A stretch of 64,000 nt of DNA, taken from NCBI GenBank assembly GCA_022648685.1, contig JALCMW010000004.1, forward strand, positions 1 through 64,000, written 5' to 3'. Both the position numbers and the translations under genes were made by a program. Of the stretch, positions 27,354 to 37,580 are shown one piece after another (position 1 is the stretch's first letter; the number at the start of each line of letters is the position of its first letter). Source of the DNA: Bacteroidales bacterium. GTDB taxonomy: Bacteria; Bacteroidota; Bacteroidia; Bacteroidales; UBA932. The notes below the pieces were generated by a model. That model had not been told where the DNA came from and ran no database searches. It saw nothing but the letters and a program-made list of their open reading frames with translations.

Positions 27354-28375
27354 ACAATAATATTCTAATAGTTGGAGGCGGACCTGCCGGAATGGAGGCT
27401 GCCGGAATGCTTCAAAGACTAGGTTACAACACGATGCTGGTCGAAAGAAGCAGCAAACTCGGCGGACATCTGGCCGCATGGGACAGGCTGTTTCCGAAAG
27501 GTTTACAGGCAAAGGAAACTCTGGACAGGCTTACAGCCGGAATAAACGGAGTCAAATATTTTCTGGACACCGATATAAACTCTATCAATATCCTTGACGA
27601 TTCATTCAATGTGATATTGTCAAACGGGATCACGATTCTGGCAAAAGCCGTTTTGATAGCCACTGGATTCGACTTGTTCAAAGCAGAAAAGAAAGAAGAA
27701 TACGGCTATGGAATTTACGACCGTGTCATTACAAATGCGGATCTGGAGGCATATTACAAAACCGGAAAAAGCGATACGATACAAAATCCTAAAAGCATAG
27801 GATTCGTACATTGTGTAGGATCAAGGGATGAAAAAGTCGGAAACCTTTCCTGCTCCAAAGTCTGCTGCGCCACGGCAGTGAAACAAGCCTGCGAAATAAA
27901 GCAGCGATTTCCCGAGGCCCAGGTCTACAGTTTCTATATGGATCTGAGAATGTTCGGCCGTTATTACGAAGACCTTTATCTGGAAGCCCAGAAAAAATAC
28001 GGGATCAGATTCATAAGAGGCAGGGTCTCGGAAGTCTCGGAAAAAGAAGATAAAAGCCTTTTGGTCAAAGCCGAAGACACATTGTCCAGCAAACCTATAA
28101 AAGTTTCCGTAGATTTGCTTGTCCTCATGGCCGGAATCAGACCGGCGGAAGCCGGGAAAAGAGTCGGCAGGATGCTTCATCTTAGCAACGAAGAAGACGG
28201 ATTCTTTTCAACGAAAGATACCATCCGTGATCTGCAGATGAGCAAAATCCCCGGCCTTTTCTTCGCCGGAACATGCACCGGACCCAAAACCATTCCAGAG
28301 ACTCTGAATGACGCAAAAAGCGCTGCAATGGAAATAGATGAATATATAAAACAAAATTTCCCCGATAGAAAATGA
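27350..28375 (+). CDS. HdrA-like flavoprotein (short form)
   Basis: A 341-residue FAD protein. It begins with the dinucleotide-binding motif NILIVGGGPAGMEAAGMLQRLGY, then ERSSKLGGHL. It carries the HdrA-specific cluster patch CVGSRDEKVGNLSCSKVCC with FYMDLRMFGRYYEDLYLEAQ, and ends with PGLFFAGTCTGPKTIPETL. The extra N- and C-terminal ferredoxin domains of methanogen HdrA are missing, so this is only the flavin core; neighbouring HdrC proteins may supply those clusters. It may split or relay electrons. It overlaps both flanking genes by 4 bp. Confidence 0.85.
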   Translation: MNNNILIVGGGPAGMEAAGMLQRLGYNTMLVERSSKLGGHLAAWDRLFPKGLQAKETLDRLTAGINGVKYFLDTDINSINILDDSFNVILSNGITILAKAVLIATGFDLFKAEKKEEYGYGIYDRVITNADLEAYYKTGKSDTIQNPKSIGFVHCVGSRDEKVGNLSCSKVCCATAVKQACEIKQRFPEAQVYSFYMDLRMFGRYYEDLYLEAQKKYGIRFIRGRVSEVSEKEDKSLLVKAEDTLSSKPIKVSVDLLVLMAGIRPAEAGKRVGRMLHLSNEEDGFFSTKDTIRDLQMSKIPGLFFAGTCTGPKTIPETLNDAKSAAMEIDEYIKQNFPDRK

Positions 28376-28701
28376 CGGATTTCGGATATTCCATAAATAC
28401 AAGTTCCAGAATGAATCTGGACGATTTCGACAAGGAAAGCTTCGATAAATTGGCGGAAATGGAACCGGATGTACGCAAATGCATGGCATGCGGATCTTGT
28501 ACCGCAAGCTGTACCGCAGGAAAATTCCATGAAACGAGCCTTCGAAGTGCAATTCTTGCGTTGCAGAACGGACAGGAAGGCAAAGCCATTGACTTTCTGA
28601 AGGGATGCATGCTTTGCGGGAAATGCACTATGGTGTGCCCTAGGGGAATAAACACCAGACACCTCATACTGTCAATATTAAAAGTATACGGAACAAAATG
28701 A
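28372..28701 (+). CDS. Second HdrC-like ferredoxin
   Basis: A 109-residue protein with two 4Fe-4S motifs, CMACGSCTASCTAGKF (about 38-53) and CMLCGKCTMVCPRGI (about 83-97). The spacing and the HETSLRSAILALQNGQE helix match HdrC. It is shorter than the first HdrC-like protein of the operon and lies between the HdrA-like gene and the membrane subunit, overlapping each by 4 bp. It most likely carries electrons between them. Confidence 0.85.
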   Translation: MTDFGYSINTSSRMNLDDFDKESFDKLAEMEPDVRKCMACGSCTASCTAGKFHETSLRSAILALQNGQEGKAIDFLKGCMLCGKCTMVCPRGINTRHLILSILKVYGTK

Positions 28702-30671
28702 TTCTGACTATATTAACCACTGCAGTGGATTCCATTGCCGATCAAGAAGTCATTGACAGGATACCAAGCGGATACAGCAATTTCGTCATCCCTTTCGTAG
28801 TTGGGATGGTATTCATTCTCATATACCTGCTGGTCGGGTTCATAAGGATCCTGAACCATATTCCGTGGGAAGACAAAAAGAAATTCCTGATCTCGCTCAT
28901 AACACCGGCGACAATCCTGAAAAACATCAAGGATATAATATTCGACTGCCTGCTGCATGTAAAGATATGGAAACGGAAGCCGTTGCTCGGCTATATGCAT
29001 TCAAGCATTGCATTCGGTTGGTTCATGTTGATCGTCCTCGGACATATAGAAGTTGCACTTTTCGTACCGAAGCATTTCGGCTCCATATCGGAAGGAGCCC
29101 TTTTTTATCCCATATTCTACAGATTTTTCGTCTGGGTCAATCCTGCTCATGAAACCCTGAGAAGCAACTTACTCTTTTTCCTGATGGACTTTTTCCTTCT
29201 GTACGTACTTTCGGGAATAGCGCTGGCTATGTTCAAAAGGATCAAGTCGATAGCATTGGGAATGAAGCATACGACCAAGCCGTCGCTTCCCGACAGGATC
29301 GCTCTGTACTGTTTATGGCTTATATTTCCATTGAGACTTCTTGCAGAGAGTTTTACGGCTGATCTCAGCGGAGGCAGCTTCCTCACCGTGCCTATGAATT
29401 TCCTGTTCAAGAACTTCTTCGGCAACAGCCTGAATTTCATGCCTACATGGTGGGCCTATTCCATAGTATTGGGACTGTTCTTCGTTGCGATGCCTTTCAG
29501 CCGGTATATGCACATAGTGACGGAAGTCTTGCTTATCCTTTTCAGAAATGCGGGACTCAAAGTGAGGAAACCGCGGAAAGGATTGGCTGAAGCGGAGATT
29601 TACGCATGCTCCAGCTGCGGACTCTGCCTGGATGCATGCCCGATGAATATACAGAAAAAGAATCTGAAATACTCTTCGGTATATTTCATAAGATTCCTCA
29701 GGCGTCATAATACGAAGAAGATAAATGAGATAGCACAGAAATGCCTGATGTGCGGAAAATGTTATGCCTTGTGTCCGGTAAGTGTGGACTCTCCCGCTAT
29801 ACGTCAGGCGCAGAGAGCGACTTTCAACAATTGCCTCCCTTATGACTACGGCTATCTTGCAAAAGCCGCCGATACCGGCCTTGCCAATAATTACGGCGAT
29901 GACGGAGGAAAACAACCCGAAGTAATGTATTTCGCCGGCTGTATGTCGCACTTGGTCCCTGTAATAATCGAATCCATGAAAAAGATATTCAAAGAAGCGG
30001 GAATCGATTATGTATTCGCCGACGAAGACGGAGGAATCTGCTGCGGACGTCCCTTGCTTCTTGCAGGAAGGACGGAAGCCGCCGGGGAAGTCATGGAAAG
30101 CAACAAAAAGATGATAGAGGATTCCGGATGCAAATTTCTGGTCCTGAGCTGTCCCATATGCTATAAAGTATTCAACGAAGAATATAATCTGAAGGGAATA
30201 AAGATAATCCACCACACGCAACTTATCGACAGGCTCATCGACACCGGCAGGCTGGAAGTAACGAAAAGCGACGGATCATTCGTTTACCACGATCCTTGCG
30301 ATCTGGGAAGGGGCAGCGGCATCTACGAAGAACCGCGGCATATCCTTTCAGGCATCGGGGAACTGAAGAAAGCATCAAAGGAAAGAGATGAAAGCATCTG
30401 CTGCGGAGGCAGTCTGGGAAGCCTTACTTTGGATTACAAAGACAGGGGGGAAATAACCCAAGGCTCCATAGAATCACTGTTGGCTGAAAAACCCCGTGAA
30501 ATCGCCACGGCATGTCCTCTATGCTTTAAAACATTCGGAGACAAAGCACCCGTACCCGTAAAAGACATAGCTCAGATAGTATGCGAACATCTTGCACAAA
30601 AACAGGAGGATAAGATCTATTCTGAGCCTGGAATTCCAATCGCTCCGGAAAAAGAATCGTTTGCCCGGTAA
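28698..30671 (+). CDS. Membrane cytochrome b / HdrD-like iron-sulfur fusion
   Basis: A 657-residue subunit. The first 290 residues hold about six membrane helices with His residues placed as heme b ligands (GYMHSSIAFGW, VLGHIEVALF, NPAHETL, MHIVTEVLL), like HdrE, DsrM or nitrate reductase gamma. Then come two 4Fe-4S motifs (CSSCGLCLDACPMN, CLMCGKCYALCPVS) and two complete CCG domains (AGCMSHL, ICCGRPLL, SCPICYKVF; and DPCDLGRG, ICCGGSLG, ACPLCFKTF). It resembles a fused HdrE-HdrD and would link the quinone pool to a thiol/disulfide-type site facing the cytoplasm. It ends the operon; its last 55 bp overlap the tail of the opposing alpha-2-macroglobulin gene. Confidence 0.85.
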   Translation: MILTILTTAVDSIADQEVIDRIPSGYSNFVIPFVVGMVFILIYLLVGFIRILNHIPWEDKKKFLISLITPATILKNIKDIIFDCLLHVKIWKRKPLLGYMHSSIAFGWFMLIVLGHIEVALFVPKHFGSISEGALFYPIFYRFFVWVNPAHETLRSNLLFFLMDFFLLYVLSGIALAMFKRIKSIALGMKHTTKPSLPDRIALYCLWLIFPLRLLAESFTADLSGGSFLTVPMNFLFKNFFGNSLNFMPTWWAYSIVLGLFFVAMPFSRYMHIVTEVLLILFRNAGLKVRKPRKGLAEAEIYACSSCGLCLDACPMNIQKKNLKYSSVYFIRFLRRHNTKKINEIAQKCLMCGKCYALCPVSVDSPAIRQAQRATFNNCLPYDYGYLAKAADTGLANNYGDDGGKQPEVMYFAGCMSHLVPVIIESMKKIFKEAGIDYVFADEDGGICCGRPLLLAGRTEAAGEVMESNKKMIEDSGCKFLVLSCPICYKVFNEEYNLKGIKIIHHTQLIDRLIDTGRLEVTKSDGSFVYHDPCDLGRGSGIYEEPRHILSGIGELKKASKERDESICCGGSLGSLTLDYKDRGEITQGSIESLLAEKPREIATACPLCFKTFGDKAPVPVKDIAQIVCEHLAQKQEDKIYSEPGIPIAPEKESFAR

Positions 30672-33600
30672 TGAGGGGAATACAATGATTCTATCTCAAT
30701 CACCGGTGCCGTAAATGAACCTGTACGTGTAACGAAAAACTCCTCGGTCACACATGATTTTTCTTCAGGATAAGTGTCGAAATAATATTCCGTCGCTGTC
30801 GTCTTGACATCCCGGTAGCCCTGGGGGACAACAGAATGTGTTTCATCCGAATGTATAGGCCGGTATCTCAAGCCATAAAGGCCGGAGAGCTGGTCTACCG
30901 GCCTGAAAGCAGCTTCCCTGGGTGCCGTAAGTTTCACAAAACTGCGGTTTGCTTCACTCCATATATCATAACGTGCAAGTATCTTGTCCCCTTTGTTCAA
31001 CATATCCCCCGGTTTTATTTCAACCAAAGAGATTTTGCCGTTTGACAAACCTCCGGCTGCCCCGGCGACTCCGGAAACGGAATTTTCTGCGGAGACTGTT
31101 TCTCTGAAAAACTTTCGTACAACCGTAAACCCGTTGCCTGACGCTTTTATATTCCGGAAAGGCGTCAGAGAGGATTTTGTCATAATGACTACTTTCAAAG
31201 ATCCGATATCACCGGAACCGGACATAATCGTATTGACCGCATCGATGAAGGCAGGACCGTTTCCCCACTGCTGTGTTTCTTTCCGGATAGCCAACCATAT
31301 ACGGATTCCCTCGGCAATTTTCAGGACTTCGGTTTTCTGCGACTCCGGTACTGACAGAAAACGGCCGGAATATCCGGCATAAGAAGAAAACATGTCGGCA
31401 ATCATCGAATGGGTATAAATTCCTCCTTCAAACAAACCTTCAGGGTTTTTGGAAACGCCTGGATAATAGATACCGCCGTCCTTATAACCGACAGCATATT
31501 CAATCATTGAAGAAACATCCGATTCAACCGACTTCGCCAACATAGGGACGGAAGAACGCCCGATACCGAAAGACGATGCCAAAGAAACGCCCTCGTTTGA
31601 AGAAAGCAGATTCATTAATATTTTGATCCTGCATGATTTGGCAACAATCTGTCCGTTCAGTCCCCTATCCTTTCCGGGAAGCAGATAACCTTTGACATAT
31701 TTCTTAAACCCGGCCAATTCTTTCCGGGATGCGGGATTACCGGAAAAGGATTCCGCATCGAATTCAACCTCCGGATAAAGAGATCTTACATACAGATACC
31801 GGCTATAGGATATGGTACCGAAACGCGACCGGGAATCGTCAGGGCCGAACAAGTTGCCGTCGAGATAACGGACGGCGGAAGCCGCCACGGAAACATCCGA
31901 TAAGGAATAGGCCGTAAAAAGTTGTCGCATAGCGGAATCCGGAAATAATCCGGCATCACGCATTTTGGCAAATCTTTCAAGCAGCACGGCAGTGATTACT
32001 GGGGAAGAACGCATTCCTGCGAACCATGCGAAACCGCCATCGGCATTTCTGAAATCCAGCATCCTTGCCAAAAGCAGGGAATCCCGCAAATCGGACAAAC
32101 CGTCATCCTGAGAATCCTTATAAGATGAACGGAGCTTATCAATAAGCAACCTTGAATAATATTCTTCCGACAAATCGAGAACGTTATTTCCGGAAGATTC
32201 CGCCTTACCCGAAATCACAGCCTTGACCATATCAGCAATGGAACAATAAGTGACTTTTGCACCGTAAGATGACATATTGACAAATTCGCCGCGCAACACT
32301 CGCATAAGGGAATCAGCATCCGCACCGGATCTTAATAAAGCCGAATGGGATTCTTCCAGTACCTTATGATCCTGAAAAACAGGAACCGGCTTGAAGACTC
32401 CGTCGGAAAATCTCCTTTCAGTACCGTCTCCGGCATCGGATACGAACACCAGCTTGAGGCCCAAAGTATCAGCAGGACGGTAATCCGGCATGGAATCCGG
32501 TAAGGAATCAGACTCCGGGACATAAGATTCTACCGGGAAAGAATATGAAGAAGAGCCTCCGGCAGGCACCGACAAACGGACGGACCTGGCCGAAACAGGA
32601 TCCGAATTCTTATAATCGGAACCATTATAGATATACAAAGACAAAACGCCGGAAACCGGCTTTTCAGTATCGGCGGACACTTTGGCTTCAAGATCGAACC
32701 TGTCTCCTGCATAAAGATATTCAGGGCACAAAAAATCGACTTTTACGGGAAGACTCACCAGCATATCTTTGCGGAGTACCGAATTGCGCATGGATTTGTC
32801 ATGGGCGAACAATGACACTACATAAGTGGAAAGCCGTCCGGAGGTTTCGAAAGAAAAGTCCAGCGCACCCTGTTTATCCGAATGAAGAGATGGAAGAAAA
32901 GCCAGAGTACTTGCGAAATCATCCCTCACAGGCAAATCTTCGCTCATGGACAAATCTTCGCTCCCGGACAAAGATGCCTCAACATTCGAAACGGTTTTTG
33001 TATAATTTTTGCCGGAAGATGTACCTCTTATGAAAAAGTCGGAATACGGTAAAGCCCCGGATCCGTAAAAACGGCCTCCTTCCACGCCCGCAGCAGAAGA
33101 AATTTCACAACAGCGTGAAACGGGCGAATCGGGAACGGCACGATACCATTGGTTGGAAGCAAAAGATTCCGAACTCTTGTCAAATATGGCCGCCAGGCAT
33201 TCGACTCCCGGCAAGGTTTTGACGGAAAATTTATAACGTGAATCCGGAAAAGTCCGGTCTTCGAACGAAGAGAAAGACAAAGGCAGCCTGTTATCAGTCT
33301 TTTTGCGATAAAATCTGCATTCGAAGACTTTCTTGCCGCTATCCTTGAAATAAAATATACGGAAGGACAACACATCGGGATATTCCTTTTTGTAATCGAA
33401 TGATAGAGTCTCAAGGGAACCGCGCCGGCCGCTCTCCCCTGACAGATGTATTAGTCCGGACTCCAGAATACCGGAATCGGAACCGCATAACTCCGCGACA
33501 GCCCATACGGGACCGTCTGAACTTCCGAACATGACTTTTATTCGGCCATCCGTGTTTTCTTCCGGAGAAATCGCTCTGAAGAAGTTTTTCACAGGAGCGT

Positions 33601-36073
33601 TCAAAACGGTATCGCTGTCATTTACTTTTACCATATCATATCCGGAAAAAGCTTTTCTCACCTTTCCCGAACTATTACGGACCGACGCCGAAGCCTTCAA
33701 TTTATAAACACCCTGCGGATATCCTGAGAAATCGAAAGCCCTGTCCGACCCGGAAGCGACTTTCCCTGAGAAAATGACATTTCCTTCATTGTCAGTTACG
33801 GTATATTTCACATAGGCATGGACAATGTCCGAACCTGAATTCATTACGGCAAACCGGAACCGGAAAGGAGATTTGCCTACGACAGCAACACTGACAGGAA
33901 TCCGGGCTCGCTGTCTTTCTTTCCCATGGCCTGGACTGTATGTAATCTGGGCAGATCCGTCAGTACGGCTCAAAGGTGTCAGCACAACCGAAAGGGAAGA
34001 AGATACCGAAAGGACTTTAGAATATTCCGATGTTTCTCCTGTTTCGTCAACAAGTCTCAATTCCACGGAATAACGTTTATAATCGGAAAGGGAATCCGAT
34101 ACGAATGACAGAGAGAATGAACCGTCCCTTCCGGGCAACAGACTGCCTTCGGCAAAAACTTTGTTACCGGAAATCACTCTATACCTGACAGCCAAAGATG
34201 AAATGGCGTTAACGGAATAACTTCCGATCCTCCCTTTCACCTTGACCGTATCCCCCGGCAGATATAAATCGTCCGGATGATCGAATTTAACATAAAACGA
34301 AGGTAATTCGACATCATCGACCCGAAGCCATGACCGGGAAGATTCTCCTCCATATTTCATTTCGATATAAAACCAACCGTTCTTCAATCCTGATGGAAGC
34401 ACGAAAGTACCGGCGGCAGAACCGAAATCATTGGTACTCAACACCAGGGAATCCAGAATTTCATTGCCGGGACCCCATAATAATGCCTTGACTTCTTTAC
34501 CGGCCGGAAGCACTTGTGCTTTTTCCATGGAATCCCTTGAAAAAAGCACTGCTTTAAACTTTACCGTATCCCCCGGTTTGTAAATCCCCCTGTCCTTATA
34601 TATATTACATGATATTTTCGGAAATAAAGCCTTTTTCGAATCAGCAGCCTGTCCGCAATAGAAAGCGACTGTCTTGCTGTCATGATAGTAACCTTCATTA
34701 TCCTTATATGAACATTTTACGGAGCAGAAAGAACTTTTCAAGCCCGTCCTCAGGGAATCGAACCCGGGAATCCCCGCAAATCCATCCGTAAAATCAAGAT
34801 TCTTAACTAACGCCAAGAGATTTCCGCCTTCATACAAAGAAATATCACAAGCGGAAACAGGCTTCCCTGTAATGTAATCGGCAGCATACACCGCAGGTTC
34901 GCCGTTATCGTTTCTTACCGCAAGAGAAATCGTATGTTTTTCATATGCAAGGCTGCCGGAGACGCTACCTGAAATAGCGTTTATTTCATACCCGCCATCA
35001 TCCATACGGGGAAGGACAAGGTACAAGGTATCATAAACATAAAAACTCCCGGATTTGTTCACTAGCCTTTTGAGAAACGGATATTTCCCCGGAGAGTCAC
35101 TTTTTTCCTTTTTACCGACTTTTACTTTTACATTTTTCAGATTGCGAAGATACACGGATACGGTATCGGAATCAGAATACAAAGATATGGATTTTGACTT
35201 AAGCTCCTTTATCATATCGGAAACAGAAAGGCAGCCGGCTGCAATTTTCTTGTCTTTTCCGGAAAGTGATTTCCTTTTCTTCTCAAAGACACGGCATTTT
35301 TTCAGGAATTTCACGTATTCATCCTGACCGGCCCCGGCTTCTTTCAAAGAATCCGCTTCGAGGACAACCAGTCTTGCCGCGGGATAAAAACCGGCTGCCG
35401 TACCTTTATATTTTTCAGATAATTTCCTCATGGCTGTTCCATACGGATCGTAAGGTTTCAGCGTGGCAAGATAATATTCATAAAAAAATTCATCCGGATA
35501 TTTTCCTGCAGAATACTTTTCCATTTCTTTAGACACACGGACATCCGCACCACCACTTCTATATAACAAAAGCCAGAGTGAATATTCGTAATCATCGGAA
35601 ATATAATTTCCCATTATAACGGAAATATCAGCGGAACCGGAACCAAGAGTCTTGTAGAATTGACTGTTTGCCGCATTCTGCAACCTGTCCCTGTGCGACA
35701 TGACATAATTAAGGATATCACCGGAAGATTTCCCCGAATAAGAAACAATATATGAGACCTCGACTATTGGCTCACCGAATACGGCAGCTTCATTGCCGAA
35801 AACTGTTACAAGAGAATCGCCTGTCTTCCAATTCACCGACCTTTCGACATCTATATATTTTACCCAGGCATCATAAAAATCCCACGAAAGATGCCTCGAC
35901 TTCGCTTCCGACTTGATTTTATTCAATATTTCAGCTTGCTTTTCCGGAAGATCGGCCTTGAGAGCCGCTTTATAATCTTTCCAATCGGCAACAAGGGCAT
36001 GACTGCGACCGGCACCGACAGCCGTAAAACAGATAACCGAGGCTAGAATGAACGAAACCAATAACTTCTTCAT
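30617..36073 (-). CDS. Alpha-2-macroglobulin-family protein, thioester-less
   Basis: An 1818-residue exported protein (signal peptide to about 20). After an alpha-helical N-terminal part come macroglobulin domains, including the MG2 mark DRGIYKPGDTVKFKAVLFS (about 495) and a Gly/Ser-rich beta region. The A2M mark follows: FLPSLHSDKQGALDFSFETSGRLSTYVVSLFAHD (about 1060). The thioester/helical domain lies at about 1270-1550, but I find no C-x-E-Q thioester there or anywhere else. Such bacterial proteins are thought to trap or sense proteases in the periplasm; without a thioester, trapping must be non-covalent. Its stop lies inside the last codons of the convergent Hdr gene. Confidence 0.88.
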   Translation of the reverse strand: MKKLLVSFILASVICFTAVGAGRSHALVADWKDYKAALKADLPEKQAEILNKIKSEAKSRHLSWDFYDAWVKYIDVERSVNWKTGDSLVTVFGNEAAVFGEPIVEVSYIVSYSGKSSGDILNYVMSHRDRLQNAANSQFYKTLGSGSADISVIMGNYISDDYEYSLWLLLYRSGGADVRVSKEMEKYSAGKYPDEFFYEYYLATLKPYDPYGTAMRKLSEKYKGTAAGFYPAARLVVLEADSLKEAGAGQDEYVKFLKKCRVFEKKRKSLSGKDKKIAAGCLSVSDMIKELKSKSISLYSDSDTVSVYLRNLKNVKVKVGKKEKSDSPGKYPFLKRLVNKSGSFYVYDTLYLVLPRMDDGGYEINAISGSVSGSLAYEKHTISLAVRNDNGEPAVYAADYITGKPVSACDISLYEGGNLLALVKNLDFTDGFAGIPGFDSLRTGLKSSFCSVKCSYKDNEGYYHDSKTVAFYCGQAADSKKALFPKISCNIYKDRGIYKPGDTVKFKAVLFSRDSMEKAQVLPAGKEVKALLWGPGNEILDSLVLSTNDFGSAAGTFVLPSGLKNGWFYIEMKYGGESSRSWLRVDDVELPSFYVKFDHPDDLYLPGDTVKVKGRIGSYSVNAISSLAVRYRVISGNKVFAEGSLLPGRDGSFSLSFVSDSLSDYKRYSVELRLVDETGETSEYSKVLSVSSSLSVVLTPLSRTDGSAQITYSPGHGKERQRARIPVSVAVVGKSPFRFRFAVMNSGSDIVHAYVKYTVTDNEGNVIFSGKVASGSDRAFDFSGYPQGVYKLKASASVRNSSGKVRKAFSGYDMVKVNDSDTVLNAPVKNFFRAISPEENTDGRIKVMFGSSDGPVWAVAELCGSDSGILESGLIHLSGESGRRGSLETLSFDYKKEYPDVLSFRIFYFKDSGKKVFECRFYRKKTDNRLPLSFSSFEDRTFPDSRYKFSVKTLPGVECLAAIFDKSSESFASNQWYRAVPDSPVSRCCEISSAAGVEGGRFYGSGALPYSDFFIRGTSSGKNYTKTVSNVEASLSGSEDLSMSEDLPVRDDFASTLAFLPSLHSDKQGALDFSFETSGRLSTYVVSLFAHDKSMRNSVLRKDMLVSLPVKVDFLCPEYLYAGDRFDLEAKVSADTEKPVSGVLSLYIYNGSDYKNSDPVSARSVRLSVPAGGSSSYSFPVESYVPESDSLPDSMPDYRPADTLGLKLVFVSDAGDGTERRFSDGVFKPVPVFQDHKVLEESHSALLRSGADADSLMRVLRGEFVNMSSYGAKVTYCSIADMVKAVISGKAESSGNNVLDLSEEYYSRLLIDKLRSSYKDSQDDGLSDLRDSLLLARMLDFRNADGGFAWFAGMRSSPVITAVLLERFAKMRDAGLFPDSAMRQLFTAYSLSDVSVAASAVRYLDGNLFGPDDSRSRFGTISYSRYLYVRSLYPEVEFDAESFSGNPASRKELAGFKKYVKGYLLPGKDRGLNGQIVAKSCRIKILMNLLSSNEGVSLASSFGIGRSSVPMLAKSVESDVSSMIEYAVGYKDGGIYYPGVSKNPEGLFEGGIYTHSMIADMFSSYAGYSGRFLSVPESQKTEVLKIAEGIRIWLAIRKETQQWGNGPAFIDAVNTIMSGSGDIGSLKVVIMTKSSLTPFRNIKASGNGFTVVRKFFRETVSAENSVSGVAGAAGGLSNGKISLVEIKPGDMLNKGDKILARYDIWSEANRSFVKLTAPREAAFRPVDQLSGLYGLRYRPIHSDETHSVVPQGYRDVKTTATEYYFDTYPEEKSCVTEEFFVTRTGSFTAPVIEIESLYSPHYRANDSFSGAIGIPGSE

Positions 36074-36130
36074 AATATTATATATATGATTCTAAATATA
36101 TATATAATTCAAAAAAAAGGAAATTATTGC

Positions 36131-37519
36131 TTACCTGAAATACGGAACTGCATCGGCAACTACGAAAGTGCTTCCCCCAACATAAATAAGAGGGGAAGCG
36201 GACTTCCGGCCGGCATCCGGAGATGCAAGATTCTTAGCCATTCCGATTGCCATCTCCAATGCTTCCCTTACCGAATCCGATTTGAATATCTTGCTTTTAT
36301 TCCTGCCGGCAACATCACAATACGCCGAATATTTCTCCATTATCCGTGACGAAGGCAAAGCCCTGGGAGTTGAAGGCGTAGTGAATATATAAACGGCATT
36401 CTCCGGCATCAAAGGCATGATTGCATCAAGATCCTTGTCTGCCATAACTCCGTAGATTATTATGAGCGAAGAACATTCCCCTCTGTCAAGCATGCGTTTC
36501 AATTGTCCGAAATTATATTTGAGGGCATGGGCATTATGGCCGATATCGCAGATTACCCAAGGCCGGGAAGAAAGACGTTCCCATCTGCCGTGGAAATCGG
36601 TTCTTCTTGCAGCATTGACAATGCTCCCCGTAACCGACACCTTATCCGACAATGCGGAAAAAAACGGTATTTTCTTCAAAATATCAACAGCTGCCAAAAC
36701 CGTACGGAGATTCTTTTTCTGATACTCCCCCTGCAAATCCATTCTCTGCAATATGTAATCAGCCGCAGGCCACAATGAAGGAATGACCTTGTCTGCAAAA
36801 ATCAAAGATGTCCCCGTCTTTTTGCATACATCTTCAAAAACGCCGTCCGTTTCCGGATTGCTCTCACCGACAAGAGCAGGAACACCGTTTTTGATTATAC
36901 CGGCCTTCTCTCCTGCAATAAGAGGCAGGGTATCCCCCAATAATTCACAATGGTCCAGACCAATGCAAGTAACTATGCTCAATACCGGGGATATTATGTT
37001 CGTACTGTCCAGGCGGCCTCCGAGACCGACTTCAATGACTGCAACATCAACATTCTGTTCACGAAACCATTCGAATGCCATTCCGGTTGTTATTTCGAAA
37101 AAAGAAAGGTCATATTTCTCGAACGTATCCCGCCATTTCATTATGAAATTGAAAACATCTTCCTCACTGATAAGATACGGGGCGGGAAGAACACGTTCCG
37201 GATTCGAAGAAACATATCTTCCATCTATTATCCGCATCCTTTCACGGAAATCCTTTATATGAGGTGAAGTATAAAGCCCGACTTTAAGGCCTGAGCCGGC
37301 CAGGACGGAAGCAAGCATACTGCAAACGGAACCCTTGCCGTTGGTTCCGGCCACATGTATCGTCTTGTAAGTGTTGTGGGGCCGTCCCAAAAAGCCGTCA
37401 AAAACCTTCATGTTTTCCAATCCCGGCTTGTAAGCGCTCCCGAAACCGGCTTTCTGCACGGAAGGAAATCTGTTAAAGATATAGGAAAGCAAGTCATCAT
37501 ATTCTTTTTGAGAAACCAT
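36131..37519 (-). CDS. folC: Bifunctional folylpolyglutamate / dihydrofolate synthase
   Basis: I start at the ATG at 37519 (462 residues); an in-frame TTG at 37540 would add seven residues. The Mur-ligase-type enzyme adds Glu to dihydropteroate and to folates, using ATP. Motifs: P-loop TIHVAGTNGKGSVCSMLASVL (about 53-73), GLYTSPHIKDFRERM, VAVIEVGLGGRLDSTNI, SIVTCIGLDHCELLG and DIGHNAHALKYN. It is transcribed away from the PurM-like gene, with a -7 box TAATTTTG (37545-37552) just upstream. Confidence 0.95.
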   Translation of the reverse strand: MVSQKEYDDLLSYIFNRFPSVQKAGFGSAYKPGLENMKVFDGFLGRPHNTYKTIHVAGTNGKGSVCSMLASVLAGSGLKVGLYTSPHIKDFRERMRIIDGRYVSSNPERVLPAPYLISEEDVFNFIMKWRDTFEKYDLSFFEITTGMAFEWFREQNVDVAVIEVGLGGRLDSTNIISPVLSIVTCIGLDHCELLGDTLPLIAGEKAGIIKNGVPALVGESNPETDGVFEDVCKKTGTSLIFADKVIPSLWPAADYILQRMDLQGEYQKKNLRTVLAAVDILKKIPFFSALSDKVSVTGSIVNAARRTDFHGRWERLSSRPWVICDIGHNAHALKYNFGQLKRMLDRGECSSLIIIYGVMADKDLDAIMPLMPENAVYIFTTPSTPRALPSSRIMEKYSAYCDVAGRNKSKIFKSDSVREALEMAIGMAKNLASPDAGRKSASPLIYVGGSTFVVADAVPYFR

Positions 37520-37544
37520 TATCGGAATTTTTTTGAACAAAGTC

Positions 37545-37552
37545 CAAAATTA
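37545..37552 (-). promoter_or_regulatory. -7 box of folC
   Basis: CAAAATTA on the plus strand, TAATTTTG on the minus strand: a perfect TAnnTTTG, 26 bp before the folC ATG. I see no clear -33 partner. Confidence 0.4.
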
Positions 37553-37580
37553 CTTATTTTTACGAATATATTTAAAATAT

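Noticed and set aside
29313..30221. 302-codon frame antisense to the cytochrome b/HdrD gene
   Set aside because: Antisense shadow; the sense strand has intact cluster and CCG motifs.
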